64,000 nt of DNA. Origin: Micromonospora echinospora (GTDB lineage Bacteria; Actinomycetota; Actinomycetes; Mycobacteriales; Micromonosporaceae). The position numbers and the translations under genes are program-made. Below, piece after piece: positions 26,964-35,984 of this stretch. The first letter of the stretch is position 1, and the number at the start of each line of letters is the position of its first letter. The notes under the pieces are model-generated. The model was not told where the DNA came from. It was given only the letters and a program-made list of their open reading frames with translations, and ran no database searches. The DNA lies in the NCBI RefSeq assembly GCF_900091495.1, contig NZ_LT607413.1, positions 6,215,001-6,279,000 on the forward strand, read 5' to 3'.

Positions 26964-28115
26964 GTGGAATGGAGCGACGAGCAACGATCACTTGTCGCGG
27001 CCGTGCAGGACTTCTGCCGCCGCGAGGCCGGAACCCGTGAGCAGCGGCAGAAACTGACCAACGGCGGACGGGAGACCCACAGCCCGGAGCTGTACCGCAA
27101 GATGGCCGACCTCGGCTGGCTGGGCCTGTCGCTGCCGGAGGAGTTCGACGGCGGCGGCGCGGGCATGGTGGAGCTGTGCCTCTTCCTGGAGGAGACCGCC
27201 AGAGCGATGGCGCCGATCGGCGGCTTCACCACGTCGATCATCGTCGCCGCCACCTACCAGCGCTTCGGTTCACCGGAACAGAAGAAGCTCATCCTGGGTG
27301 GGGTGGCCCGCGGGGTCATCGAGGCGGTCGCGATGTCCGAGCCCGAGGCCGGCTCGGACGTGGCCAACCTGAGCTGCCGCGCCGAACGCCGGGACGACGG
27401 GTTCGTGATCAACGGCCAGAAGACCTGGTGTTCCAACGCCCATCTCGCCGAGCACATCCTGCTGGTCGCCCGTACATCGGGCCGGGCCGGCGACCACGAC
27501 GGCCTGACCATGTTCCTGGTCCCCGCCACGGCACCCGGACTGACCATCTCCGGTATCGAGACCATGGGCGGCCGCGAGGTAAACGACCTCTACTTCGCCG
27601 ACTGCGTGCTGCCCGCCGACGCCGTGGTCGGCCAGGTCGACCACGGCTGGCGGCAGTTGATGGCCGGGCTCAACATGGAACGGCTGATCCTCGCCAGCGC
27701 GATGCTCGGCACCGCGCAGCGCGCGTTCGACGACGTCGTGGACTACGTCAGGAACCGGCGCCAGTTCCGCCGGCCGATCGGGTCGTTCCAGGTGATCCGG
27801 CACCGCCTGGCCGACCTGGCCACCGAGATCGAGTGCGCCCGGCTACTCGTCTACCACACCGCCGCCCAGGTCGACCGGTCGCCGGACACCGTGCTACCCC
27901 GGGAGAGCTCGATGGCGAAACTCAAGGCCACCGAGACCGCCCGCCGGGTCGCCCTGGATGCGATGCAGATGATGGGCGGTTACGGGTACGCGACCGAGTT
28001 CGACATGGAGCGCCTGGTCCGCTCCTCGATCGTGTCCACCGTCTACGGCGGCACCAGCGAGATCCAGCGCGAGATCATCGCGAAGACCTACGGACTGTCC
28101 GACCAGTTGCGGTGA
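26964..28115 (+). CDS. Acyl-CoA dehydrogenase
   Basis: A 383-residue acyl-CoA dehydrogenase. FAD-domain motifs EAVAMSEPEAGSDVANL and NGQKTWCSNAHLAEHI, then MERLILASAMLGTAQRAF, MQMMGGYGYATEFDMERLV and the end YGGTSEIQREIIAKTYGL. As in its relative at 20503, Gly replaces Glu in the YGGT motif and an upstream MERL Glu may be the base. GTG 26964 has TGGAGG nine bases upstream. It is divergent from the aldehyde dehydrogenase and shares the putative GntR operator, so oxidation to acid and the first beta-oxidation step may be co-induced. Confidence 0.93.
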   Translation: MEWSDEQRSLVAAVQDFCRREAGTREQRQKLTNGGRETHSPELYRKMADLGWLGLSLPEEFDGGGAGMVELCLFLEETARAMAPIGGFTTSIIVAATYQRFGSPEQKKLILGGVARGVIEAVAMSEPEAGSDVANLSCRAERRDDGFVINGQKTWCSNAHLAEHILLVARTSGRAGDHDGLTMFLVPATAPGLTISGIETMGGREVNDLYFADCVLPADAVVGQVDHGWRQLMAGLNMERLILASAMLGTAQRAFDDVVDYVRNRRQFRRPIGSFQVIRHRLADLATEIECARLLVYHTAAQVDRSPDTVLPRESSMAKLKATETARRVALDAMQMMGGYGYATEFDMERLVRSSIVSTVYGGTSEIQREIIAKTYGLSDQLR

Positions 28116-28499
28116 CGCCTGTCGGCGGACACCTTCGCCGCGCGGATGCCCCGGCCGGTGAGTGCGTCGAACACTCGCCGGCCGTACTGTCCGTCGGTTC
28201 GGATCCGCCCGCCGGGTCCTCCGTCGCTCGCATGCCGGGTCGTGCTCACCGGTCCGGCCCTCTTCCAGGCGCTCGAGGGCGCCGCCGCCCTCTCCTCCCA
28301 CATGGCACCCGGACCGACCGGTCACTCGCCGCTGTGGCACGCCATCGGCTACCCCGGCCCGCTCCGGCCTTCAGCGCGGCAGGATCTGGGAACGCGGCGA
28401 GGGCTCCTTTCCGGCGTCGTTGGGCGTCAACTTGATGATCTCGGTCGAGGCCATCGCGTACATGAACGCCCAACGTCTCGCGGCCGGACTCTGACGACC
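28116..28499. other. Intergenic with a protein-like scrap
   Basis: No intact gene. A forward frame near 28400-28494 ends EGSFPASLGVNLMISVEAIA followed by YMNAQRLAAGL and a stop; it looks like the C-terminus of a lost enzyme, but has no start or upstream domain and I cannot name it. Confidence 0.35.
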
Positions 28500-30647
28500 C
28501 TATTCGAACCGCTCGCCCCGGTCGGCCATGGCCACCAGCAGCGGGGGCGGGTCGAACCGGTCACCGTAGCGCTCCGCGAGCACCCGCGCGCGGGCGACGA
28601 AGCCCGGCAATCCGCCCTCGTACTGGTTGATGTACTGCAGGACGCCGCCGGTCCAGCTCGGGTAGCCGATGCCCAGGATCGAACCGACGTTGGCGTCGAC
28701 CACCGAGACCAGCACGCCCTCTTCGAGGCACCGCACCGACTCGATCGCCTCGATGAAGAGCATCCGCTCTTTGAGGTCCTCGAAGGGCGTGTCGAGGTTC
28801 GTACCGCCGAAGGTGTCCCGGAGGCCCGGCCAGAGGCCGACCCGCTTGCCGTCGCGGTAGTCGTAGAAGCCCGCGCCACCCGAGCGTCCGGGCCGGCCAC
28901 AGTCGTCGATCATCCGGTCGATGACCGCGTCGGCGGCGTGCGGCTGCCAGGTGCCGCCAGCGGCGACCGTCGCCGCGGCCGTCTCCTGCCGGATCTTGCG
29001 GGGCAGGGTGAGGGTGAGCTCGTCCATCAGCGCGAGCACCGGTGCAGGGTAGCCGGCCTGGCTGCTGGCCTGCTCGATCGTGGCCGCCGGGATCCCCTCG
29101 GCCAGCATCGCCACGCCCTCGTTGGTGAACGTCCCGATGACCCGGCTGGTGAAGAAGCCACGGCTGTCGTTGACGACGATGGGCGTCTTGCGCAGCCGAC
29201 GTACGACGCCCAGGGCCCGTCGCAGCGTGGCCTCGTCGGTCCGCGCGCCCCGGATCACCTCGACCAGCGGCATCTTGTCCACCGGCGAGAAGAAGTGCAG
29301 CCCGATGAACTCCTCCGGCGTGCTGACGCCCTCGGCGAGCATGGTGATGGGCAGGGTGGACGTGTTGGAGGCGATGAGCGCGCCCGGCGCGACCTGCTCG
29401 ATCTCGGCGTACACCTTGTGCTTGAGCGCGGGATCCTCGAAGACCGCCTCGATGGCGAGGTCGACGCCGGCGAGGTCGGCGAGGTCCCCGGTCGCCTGGA
29501 TCCGGGCCAGGATCGCGTCGCGCTGGTCAGGGGTGGACACGCCCCGGGCGACGGCCTTGTCGAGCAGGCCCGCCGAGTACGCCTTGCCCCGCAGCGCCCC
29601 CTCGACGGTCACGTCCTTGAGTACGACCTGCATGCCGGCGCGGGCACACACGTAGGCGATGGCGGCGCCCATCATGCCGGCGCCGATGACGGCCACCCGC
29701 TCCAGTGGCGGGTGGCCGTCACCGATGTCCCGCGAGTTGGCGGTCTGCACGTCGAAGAAGAGCGCTTTGATCATGTTCTTGGCGATCTGACCGGTGGCCA
29801 GCTCGGTGAAGTACCGCCCCTCGATGGTGAAGGCGGTGTCCAGGTCGACCTGCGCGCCTTCGACGGCGGCGGCGAGGATGTTGACCGGGGCGGGGTAGGG
29901 CGCACCCTTGAGCTGCTTGCGCAGCATGGCGGGCATGGCCGGTAGCTGGCCGGCGAGCGCCGGGCTGGACGGGGTGCCGCCGGGAATCCGGTAGCTCTCG
30001 CGGTCGGAGGGCTGTGCCGCGTCGGGGTTGGCGGCGATCCAGGCGCGGGCGGCGTCCATCATGCCGGCCTCGTCGGTGGCGATCTCGTCGACCAGCCCGT
30101 GTGCGAGGGCGTCCTGCGGTCGGCGCCGCTGGCCACGTAGCAGCCAGTTGACCAGTGCGTCGGCCACACCCAGCAGCCGAACGGTGCGTACCACTCCCCC
30201 GCAACCCGGCAGCAGGCCGAGGGTGACCTCGGGAAAGCCGATCTCGATGGCCGGGTCGTCGAGCACGATGCGGTGGTGACAGCCCAGCGCGAGTTCCAGT
30301 CCGCCACCGAGGGCCGATCCGTTGATGGCGGCCACGACCGGACGACCGAGTGTCTCCAGCCGGCGGACGGTGTTCTTGAGCAGACGCGTGTCGGCCTCGG
30401 ACGCCTCGGCGTCGGCCGGCGTCAGCCGCAGCAGGGCGTCCAGGTCGCCGCCAGCGAAGAACGTCTTCTTGGCCGAGGTGACGATCACGCCGGCGATCTG
30501 GCCGCGCTCGGCCTCGAGCCGATCCACGGTCGCCGTGAGGCTCGCACCGAACTCGGCGTTCATCACGTTCGCCGAACGCCCGGGGTGGTCGAGGGTGAGC
30601 AGGACGACGCCATCGTCGCCGTACTCCCACCGGATGGTGTTGACCAT
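28500..30647 (-). CDS. fadB: Multifunctional 3-hydroxyacyl-CoA dehydrogenase/enoyl-CoA hydratase (FadB/FadJ type)
   Basis: About 715 residues. The N-terminal crotonase domain has TSAKKTFFAGGDLDAL, NGSALGGGLELALGCHH and the catalytic Glu region IGFPEVTLGLLPGCGG. The middle NAD-binding domain starts with VAVIGAGMMGAAIAYVCARA and contains SNTSTLPITMLA and GLHFFSPVDKMPLVEVI; a duplicated 3-hydroxyacyl-CoA dehydrogenase C-terminal domain follows. It hydrates enoyl-CoA and oxidises the 3-hydroxy product. The ATG at 30647 has GAGGAG upstream and lies ten bases after the thiolase stop, so the two form a fadAB operon. Confidence 0.94.
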   Translation of the reverse strand: MVNTIRWEYGDDGVVLLTLDHPGRSANVMNAEFGASLTATVDRLEAERGQIAGVIVTSAKKTFFAGGDLDALLRLTPADAEASEADTRLLKNTVRRLETLGRPVVAAINGSALGGGLELALGCHHRIVLDDPAIEIGFPEVTLGLLPGCGGVVRTVRLLGVADALVNWLLRGQRRRPQDALAHGLVDEIATDEAGMMDAARAWIAANPDAAQPSDRESYRIPGGTPSSPALAGQLPAMPAMLRKQLKGAPYPAPVNILAAAVEGAQVDLDTAFTIEGRYFTELATGQIAKNMIKALFFDVQTANSRDIGDGHPPLERVAVIGAGMMGAAIAYVCARAGMQVVLKDVTVEGALRGKAYSAGLLDKAVARGVSTPDQRDAILARIQATGDLADLAGVDLAIEAVFEDPALKHKVYAEIEQVAPGALIASNTSTLPITMLAEGVSTPEEFIGLHFFSPVDKMPLVEVIRGARTDEATLRRALGVVRRLRKTPIVVNDSRGFFTSRVIGTFTNEGVAMLAEGIPAATIEQASSQAGYPAPVLALMDELTLTLPRKIRQETAAATVAAGGTWQPHAADAVIDRMIDDCGRPGRSGGAGFYDYRDGKRVGLWPGLRDTFGGTNLDTPFEDLKERMLFIEAIESVRCLEEGVLVSVVDANVGSILGIGYPSWTGGVLQYINQYEGGLPGFVARARVLAERYGDRFDPPPLLVAMADRGERFE

Positions 30648-30657
30648 TCGTGACTCC

Positions 30658-31872
30658 TCAGATTCGTTCGATGACGGTCGCGATGCCCATGCCGCCGCCG
30701 GCGCAGAGCGTGGCGAGCCCGTAGCGACCACCGCGTCGCTCCAACTCGTCGACGAGCGTGCCGAGGATCATGGCTCCGGTCGCCCCCAGCGGGTGTCCCA
30801 TCGCGATCGCGCCGCCGTTGACGTTGACGATGTCCATGCTCAGGCCCAGGTCGGCCACGAACCGCAGGACCACGGCCGCGAACGCCTCGTTGATCTCCAC
30901 CAGGTCGAGGTCCTCGACGCCGAGGCCGGCCTTGGCCAGTGCCTTGCGCGCGGCCGGGGCCGGGCCGGTGAGCATGATCGTCGGATCGGCGCCGCTGATC
31001 GCGGTGGCGACGACGCGGGCTCGTGGGGTGATACCGGCGGCCGCGCCGACCGCCTCGCTGCCGACGGCCACCAACGAGGCGCCGTCGACGATGCCGGACG
31101 AGTTGCCCGCCGTGTGGACGTGGTTGATCCGCTCGATCCAGTGGTACTTCTGAAGCGCGACCGCGTCGAATCCGGCCTGCTCTCCGATGCCCGAGAACGA
31201 GGGACGGAGCGCGGCGAGGCCCTCGGCGGTCGAGTCCAGCCGGATGTGCTCGTCGCGGTCGAGAACGGTCAGTCCGTTGCGGTCCCGCACGGGTACCACC
31301 GAGCGGTTGAAGTAGCCGTTGGCCCACGCCTTCGCGGCCCGGGCCTGCGACTGCAGCGCGTAGCCGTCGACCGCGTCGCGGTCATAGCCCCCGATGGTCG
31401 CGATGAGGTCCGCGCTGATGCCCTGCGGCACGAAGCCGGTGATGAAGTTGGTCTCCGGATCCAACGCCCACGCTCCGCCGTCGGACCCCATCGGGATCCG
31501 GGACATCGATTCGACGCCGCCGGCGAGGACGAGATCCTCCCAGCCCGAACGCACCTTCTGCGCGGCGGTGTTCACCGCCTCCAGGCCCGAGGCGCAGAAG
31601 CGGTTGAGCTGGACGCCGGCCACCGTGTCGGGCAGGCCGGCGGCGACGGCAGCCGTCTTGGCGATGACGGCGCCCTGGTCACCCAGCGGGGACACCACCC
31701 CGAGCACGATGTCGTCGATCAGTGCCGGATCCAGACCGGGCATCCGCCGCAGGGTCTCCTCGATCAGACCGGTGACGAGCGAAACCGGCTTAACCCCGTG
31801 CAGCGATCCGCTCGGCTTCCCTCGGCCGCGCGGTGTGCGCAGCGCGTCGTAGATGAACGCCTCGGTCGTCAT
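30658..31872 (-). CDS. fadA: Acetyl-CoA C-acyltransferase (thiolase)
   Basis: A 404-residue degradative thiolase. The nucleophilic Cys is in [12 protein letters not shown], followed by [12 protein letters not shown], the [13 protein letters not shown] stretch, [18 protein letters not shown] (His) and the second Cys in LCAGGGMG. It cleaves 3-oxoacyl-CoA with CoA, giving acetyl-CoA, or propionyl-CoA from 2-methyl-3-oxoacyl-CoA. GAGGAG precedes ATG 31872. First gene of the fadAB-type pair; a GAAAGTTAG element lies about 40 bases upstream and recurs in front of the acyl-CoA synthetase gene. Confidence 0.94.
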   Translation of the reverse strand: MTTEAFIYDALRTPRGRGKPSGSLHGVKPVSLVTGLIEETLRRMPGLDPALIDDIVLGVVSPLGDQGAVIAKTAAVAAGLPDTVAGVQLNRFCASGLEAVNTAAQKVRSGWEDLVLAGGVESMSRIPMGSDGGAWALDPETNFITGFVPQGISADLIATIGGYDRDAVDGYALQSQARAAKAWANGYFNRSVVPVRDRNGLTVLDRDEHIRLDSTAEGLAALRPSFSGIGEQAGFDAVALQKYHWIERINHVHTAGNSSGIVDGASLVAVGSEAVGAAAGITPRARVVATAISGADPTIMLTGPAPAARKALAKAGLGVEDLDLVEINEAFAAVVLRFVADLGLSMDIVNVNGGAIAMGHPLGATGAMILGTLVDELERRGGRYGLATLCAGGGMGIATVIERI

Positions 31873-31908
31873 GGCCAAGCTCCTCGCTGCTCGTCCGATG
31901 CGAATCTC

Positions 31909-31925
31909 GCCTAACTTTCGGGCAG
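31909..31925 (-). promoter_or_regulatory. GAAAGTTAG element upstream of thiolase
   Basis: Read towards the thiolase gene the strand gives CCCGAAAGTTAGGC. The same GAAAGTTAG core preceded by CC occurs at 40599-40615 upstream of the acyl-CoA synthetase gene. It may be half of an operator for one of the tandem-TetR regulators; the full palindrome is not evident. Confidence 0.4.
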
Positions 31926-32047
31926 TCCACGGTCGCTTGTCAAGGAGCCTCCACACGAAGCATGCTGACCGACTGCCTCCGCTCGCGGTGCGCGAGAAGA
32001 CCGGTGGTCACCGCCGACCTCTCGCGATGTGGCGCTAACGTGTAGGG

Positions 32048-33244
32048 GTGAGACCGGCAGCGAGCGACACGGGCCCCGTAGCGACGAAGCGGCCGAAAGA
32101 CCGCAAGGACCGCATCGCGCTGGCGGGTGCGGAGCTGTTCTGCGAGCGGGGCTACCACCGGGTCTCCGTCGACGAGATCGCCGCCGTCGTCGGCATCAGC
32201 GGCCCGGCGGTGTACCGGCACTTCCCGAACAAGTACGCGATCCTCGTGCACGCCACCCGGGAGGTCGTCGGCGTTCTGCTCGCCGCGACCGCCGCCCCGC
32301 AGTCGAGCACCACCGAGGGTGTCCTCGACGAGCTGCTGAACGCCGTCGCCGGAGTCACCGTGAGCAAACGGCGCGTCGCCGGGCTGTACCAGTGGGAGGG
32401 CCGCTACCTCACCCCCGAGCATCGGCGGGAGTTCGCCGTGACCCTGGCCACGCTGGTCGGCCGCCTTGCCGGGCCCCTACGCGCGCTTCGGCCCGAGCTG
32501 ACTGCCGGGCAGGCGGAACTACTGGTCGAGGCGGCGCTCAGCGCCTTCGGCAGCGTGGCCACCTACCGCGCGGCGGCCACCGGCACCGGCACCGAACAGC
32601 TGCTCAACCGGGTCGCCTGGACCCTGCTGCGAGCCGACGCGCCACAGTTGCCGCCACCGCAGCGTGCCACGCCGGGCACCGCGCCGGTGCGCCCGGCGTC
32701 GCGTCGTGAACTGCTGTTGATCGAGGCGATCCGCCTGTTCCACCGCCACGGCTACCACGCCGTCGCCGTCGAGGACATCGGGCGCGCGGCCGGCATGCAG
32801 GCATCCAGCGTCTACCGGTACTTTCCCGGCAAGGCCGACCTGCTCGCGGCCGCCTACTACCGGGCCACCGAACTGCTCACCGGGGCCACCAGCGCGGCGA
32901 TCGCCGAGGCGAGCGACCCGGCCGACGCGCTGCGCCGGGTCGTGCAGGCCTACGTCGCCTACGCGTTCGGCCAGAGCGACCTCGTCGCGGTCTACCTGGC
33001 GGAGAACAACAACCTGCCCGACAAGGACCGCCACCAGTTGCGCGGGGCGCAGCGCCGGCACGTCGAGGAATGGGTGCGACTCGTCAACGCGGTACGACCG
33101 GACCTGCCGGTCGCCGACGCCCGGGTGCTCGTGCACGCCGCACTCAACGTCGTCACCGACATGGGCCGGCTCGGCCGCTTCGACCGCACCGAGGGCTACG
33201 ACGCCCAGACGGCCCGCCTGGCCCTCGCGGTGCTGCACGCCTGA
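32048..33244 (+). CDS. Tandem-domain TetR regulator 1
   Basis: A 398-residue protein with two TetR DNA-binding domains in one chain: about residues 20-66 (ELFCERGYHRVSVDEIAAVV, SGPAVYRHFPNKYAIL) and again about 219-266 (LFHRHGYHAVAVEDIGRAAG, ASSVYRYFPGKADLL). Each is followed by a helical ligand-type segment. Ordinary TetR proteins are about 200 residues and dimerise, so this may act as a covalent dimer. The start is GTG 32048, 175 bases from the divergent thiolase gene. Its paralogue lies directly downstream. Confidence 0.9.
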   Translation: MRPAASDTGPVATKRPKDRKDRIALAGAELFCERGYHRVSVDEIAAVVGISGPAVYRHFPNKYAILVHATREVVGVLLAATAAPQSSTTEGVLDELLNAVAGVTVSKRRVAGLYQWEGRYLTPEHRREFAVTLATLVGRLAGPLRALRPELTAGQAELLVEAALSAFGSVATYRAAATGTGTEQLLNRVAWTLLRADAPQLPPPQRATPGTAPVRPASRRELLLIEAIRLFHRHGYHAVAVEDIGRAAGMQASSVYRYFPGKADLLAAAYYRATELLTGATSAAIAEASDPADALRRVVQAYVAYAFGQSDLVAVYLAENNNLPDKDRHQLRGAQRRHVEEWVRLVNAVRPDLPVADARVLVHAALNVVTDMGRLGRFDRTEGYDAQTARLALAVLHA

Positions 33245-33385
33245 CCACCACGGGCCGACCGCCTCGTCCCGACTACCGTCGATCCCGACCGCGCGCACTC
33301 CCCCACGACGTCGAGGGCTCGGATGGCGCTGTGATTGACTAGCACGTATGTTCCTGTGTCCGCCCACACCTGATCGATCGATCCG

Positions 33386-34549
33386 GTGACCACCGGGTCG
33401 ACCGCGGCCACCCGACCCCGCAACCGCAAGCAGGTCATCGTCGAAGCGGCCGGCCAGGTGTTCAGTGAGCGCGGCTACCACGCGGCGTCCATGGAGGAGA
33501 TCGCCGCCGTCGTCGGTACCAGCGCGGCAGCACTGTACCGGCACTTCCCGAACAAGTACGCGCTGTTCGCCGAGTGCGCCAACGTCATCGTGGACAAGCT
33601 CGTCGCCGTGGTCGACGAGTGGCCGCCCGAGGCGGCCCTGACGGACGTGCTCGTCGCCCTCACCCGGGTCACGGTCACGCACCGCGCGTCCGGCGGCCTC
33701 TACCGGTGGGAGGCCCGCTACCTCCAACGCGAGGACCGCCGGCTGCTCCGGACCAAGTTCGCGCACGTGGTGGGTCGGGTCACCGAGTTGGTGCGGCGCG
33801 AGTACCCGCGACCCGACGAGAGCCTGCGGGCGGTGGCGGCGCTCGGAGCGATCGGCTCCATCACGTCGCATCGCACCTCGATCGCGCAACGCCGGATCGA
33901 GGAGCTGTTGCTGGCCTCCGCCCTGGGCGTGGTCACCTCGGACCCGGCGGCGGCAGCGGGCAGCGCGCGCCTGGTCGAACTGCCCGCCCAGCCCGTGCCG
34001 CGCACCCGGCGCGCGGAGATCCTGACCGCGGCCATCCCGTTGTTCGCGCGGGACGGGTTCGCCAACGTCACGAACGCGCAGATCGCTCAGGCCGTCGGGC
34101 TGGCCCCGTCCGCGATCTATCGCCACTACCCCGGCAAGGTCGACATCCTGGTGGCCGCCTGCCTACAGGCGGCGGGACTGCTGGCCCAGGCGGTGGACCG
34201 GAGCCTCCGTCAGGCGACCGATCCGCGTCAGGCCGTGGTCGCGCTGGCAGCGGCGTACGTCGCCTACTGTTTCGAACACAACGCCCTCAACAGCGTGGCC
34301 GAGGCCGAGGTCGCCGGTCTTCCGCCCGAGCTGCAGCGCCCGGTGATCCTCGCCCAACGTGAGCACATCGCCGTCTGGGAGCAACAGTTGCGGAGGGTCC
34401 GGCCGGAGCTGGACTCACGACAGACCCGCCTGCTGGTCCACGCGGGGTTCGGCGTGGTGGTCGAGGCCGGACGCGCCCTGCGCTGGCAGGACGCGCCCGG
34501 CCACCGGGACGCCGTGACCGCCCTGGTCACCGGTGCCCTGACCCTGTGA
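33386..34549 (+). CDS. Tandem-domain TetR regulator 2
   Basis: A 387-residue paralogue of the preceding gene with the same layout: HTH one about 13-60 (QVFSERGYHAASMEEIAAVV, AAALYRHFPNKYAL) and HTH two about 209-257 (LFARDGFANVTNAQIAQAVG, SAIYRHYPGKVDIL). The YRHFPNKYA string and the following VTV..R.SGGLYRWEARYL region are shared with regulator 1, so the pair arose by duplication. The start is GTG 33386. It converges with the Lcp paralogue gene, 15 bases apart. TetR-type LcpR repressors control lcp in other rubber degraders, making these two the prime candidates here; ligand unknown. Confidence 0.9.
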   Translation: MTTGSTAATRPRNRKQVIVEAAGQVFSERGYHAASMEEIAAVVGTSAAALYRHFPNKYALFAECANVIVDKLVAVVDEWPPEAALTDVLVALTRVTVTHRASGGLYRWEARYLQREDRRLLRTKFAHVVGRVTELVRREYPRPDESLRAVAALGAIGSITSHRTSIAQRRIEELLLASALGVVTSDPAAAAGSARLVELPAQPVPRTRRAEILTAAIPLFARDGFANVTNAQIAQAVGLAPSAIYRHYPGKVDILVAACLQAAGLLAQAVDRSLRQATDPRQAVVALAAAYVAYCFEHNALNSVAEAEVAGLPPELQRPVILAQREHIAVWEQQLRRVRPELDSRQTRLLVHAGFGVVVEAGRALRWQDAPGHRDAVTALVTGALTL

Positions 34550-34564
34550 GCAGGGGCTCCCTGC

Positions 34565-35782
34565 TCAGGAGCCGGGCCGGTTCTGGGTGGGGATGGTGAT
34601 GGGGGTGTGGCTCGGCGAGGTGCCGTTGTTGAGGAACAGCATCGCCAGGCCGCGGATGAACCTGTCGAACATGGAGAAGGTGTCCGGCATGATCGGCGAC
34701 AGCCCCTCGCGGAACATGATGTACGTCGGCCAACCGGCCTCGATCACGCCCCGCGAGATGAAGTCACGCGGCAACTTCAGCCAGTTGCCGATCTCGTCGC
34801 TGAGCAGGTAGCGCGCGAACTCGCGTTGGAACCCCTTGGTGATGCCCAGGTCGACCGACGAGGTCAGGTTCAACAGGATGTCGGCCAGGTCGATGCCCTC
34901 CCGCGTCGGCGCGAGCAGCGGTGTCAGCGCGTACTCCGACTGCTCGTACGCGGCAGCCCAGGTGGCGGGAATGAACTCGTCCCGTACGCCCAGCAGATGC
35001 AGCGCGACCTGCCACATGTGCAGGTAGGCCTCCTCCTCCGCAGCCGAGATCCGGAGGCCGTACCGACGCCACTCCACCAGCTTGCGGTGCACGTAGGTGC
35101 CCAGGCTGTGGAAGGTGATCAGGATGTCGCCGTTGCTGATCGGAATCGGGTGGTCCGTGACTCCCCGCCACGCTGCTGACTGCGGCAGCAGGTGCCGCAC
35201 GGCGGCATGCGTCAGGCGGGTCTTGGTGGAGGTGGTGATGAACTTGCCGGTCGGCTTGAAGGCGTCGACCGGGTTCATGTCGTAGCCGTACGTGAAGGTC
35301 TTGGCCGCGCGCGCCTTCATGTCGGCGCCGCCCTCGGACCAGTAGACGTTGCGGGCCTCCCGCGGGATCACCGTGCTCATGATTCCGCTGCCGAGGCCGT
35401 ACAGCAGGAACAGGTACATGCTCATTCGCTTGTTGAACTGGGCGGCACGGTCCAGTTTGGCCTGGTCGGCCCAGGACGGCAGCTTGTTGAACCTGTTGAG
35501 GTAGGTGGTGAGCGCGGGGGGCAGGCCGCTCGGCACCGGGTCGCCGTTCCTGATGAACGAGTTGAACGCGGCGTTGACGGCCGGAACCTGGCCGTTGTCG
35601 AGCAGTGCGGCGACGAGCGGGTCGGTGTCGTCATCCCACACGTCCCACGGATCGGTGACCGTGTTGGTCCCGGCGATCGAGTTGGCGGACGACCACGCCC
35701 AGGCCTTGGGGGTCTCCGTCACGGCCACCAAACCCAGCGCGGCACCGAGGGTCAAGACGCTTCTTCTGCTGAGATTCTCCAT
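34565..35782 (-). CDS. Lcp-family rubber oxygenase paralogue (DUF2236, Tat-exported)
   Basis: About 405 residues. A Tat signal (LSRRSVLTLGAALGLVAVTE) ends near AWA. The body is collinear with Lcp: PREARNVYWSEGGADMKA has the Glu, ARAAKTF has the Arg, Lys and Thr, and TKTRLTHAAVRHLLPQ has the Arg and haem-ligand His known from LcpK30. These suggest a functional b-type haem dioxygenase cutting polyisoprene outside the cell. It is clearly more divergent from classic Lcp than the gene at 44428, so substrate length or stereochemistry may differ. ATG 35782 with GGGAAG upstream is preferred over GTG 35791. Monocistronic, convergent with tandem-TetR 2. Confidence 0.85.
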   Translation of the reverse strand: MENLSRRSVLTLGAALGLVAVTETPKAWAWSSANSIAGTNTVTDPWDVWDDDTDPLVAALLDNGQVPAVNAAFNSFIRNGDPVPSGLPPALTTYLNRFNKLPSWADQAKLDRAAQFNKRMSMYLFLLYGLGSGIMSTVIPREARNVYWSEGGADMKARAAKTFTYGYDMNPVDAFKPTGKFITTSTKTRLTHAAVRHLLPQSAAWRGVTDHPIPISNGDILITFHSLGTYVHRKLVEWRRYGLRISAAEEEAYLHMWQVALHLLGVRDEFIPATWAAAYEQSEYALTPLLAPTREGIDLADILLNLTSSVDLGITKGFQREFARYLLSDEIGNWLKLPRDFISRGVIEAGWPTYIMFREGLSPIMPDTFSMFDRFIRGLAMLFLNNGTSPSHTPITIPTQNRPGS

Positions 35783-35984
35783 TCGCACCACTTCCCGGTC
35801 GGCCAGATATCGCCCTGAACACCAGCTTGCGGAGGTGCTACAGGCAGGTTTCGAGCGATCCGAGCATGTGATTTTCTATTAACATAGAGGAGCTTGAACC
35901 GGCCTGCAAGAGGGCAACTTCGATGCGACGCCACCTTGACCGGCTCCGGGCTAGAGGTGCGGGCCCGGGCAACCGGGGCCGCCC
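35783..35984. promoter_or_regulatory. Promoter region of the Lcp paralogue
   Basis: About 200 bases between the lcp paralogue start and the 3' end of the alcohol dehydrogenase gene. Read towards lcp, the AT-rich part around 35865-35890 gives ATAGAAAATCAC followed by CGGATCG; the upstream region of the other lcp gene contains a similar ATAGATCAC with CGATCGG behind it. This may be a shared regulatory element; the match is partial. Confidence 0.3.

Noticed and set aside
28146..29945. 599-codon forward open frame opposite the FadB-type gene
   Set aside because: It mirrors codon positions of the well-supported reverse-strand gene, has a His/Arg/Gly-rich translation with no family features, and is a GC-bias shadow.
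32048..34549. Four separate TetR genes instead of two tandem-domain proteins
   Set aside because: The frames are continuous with no stop, start or ribosome site between the domains of each protein.
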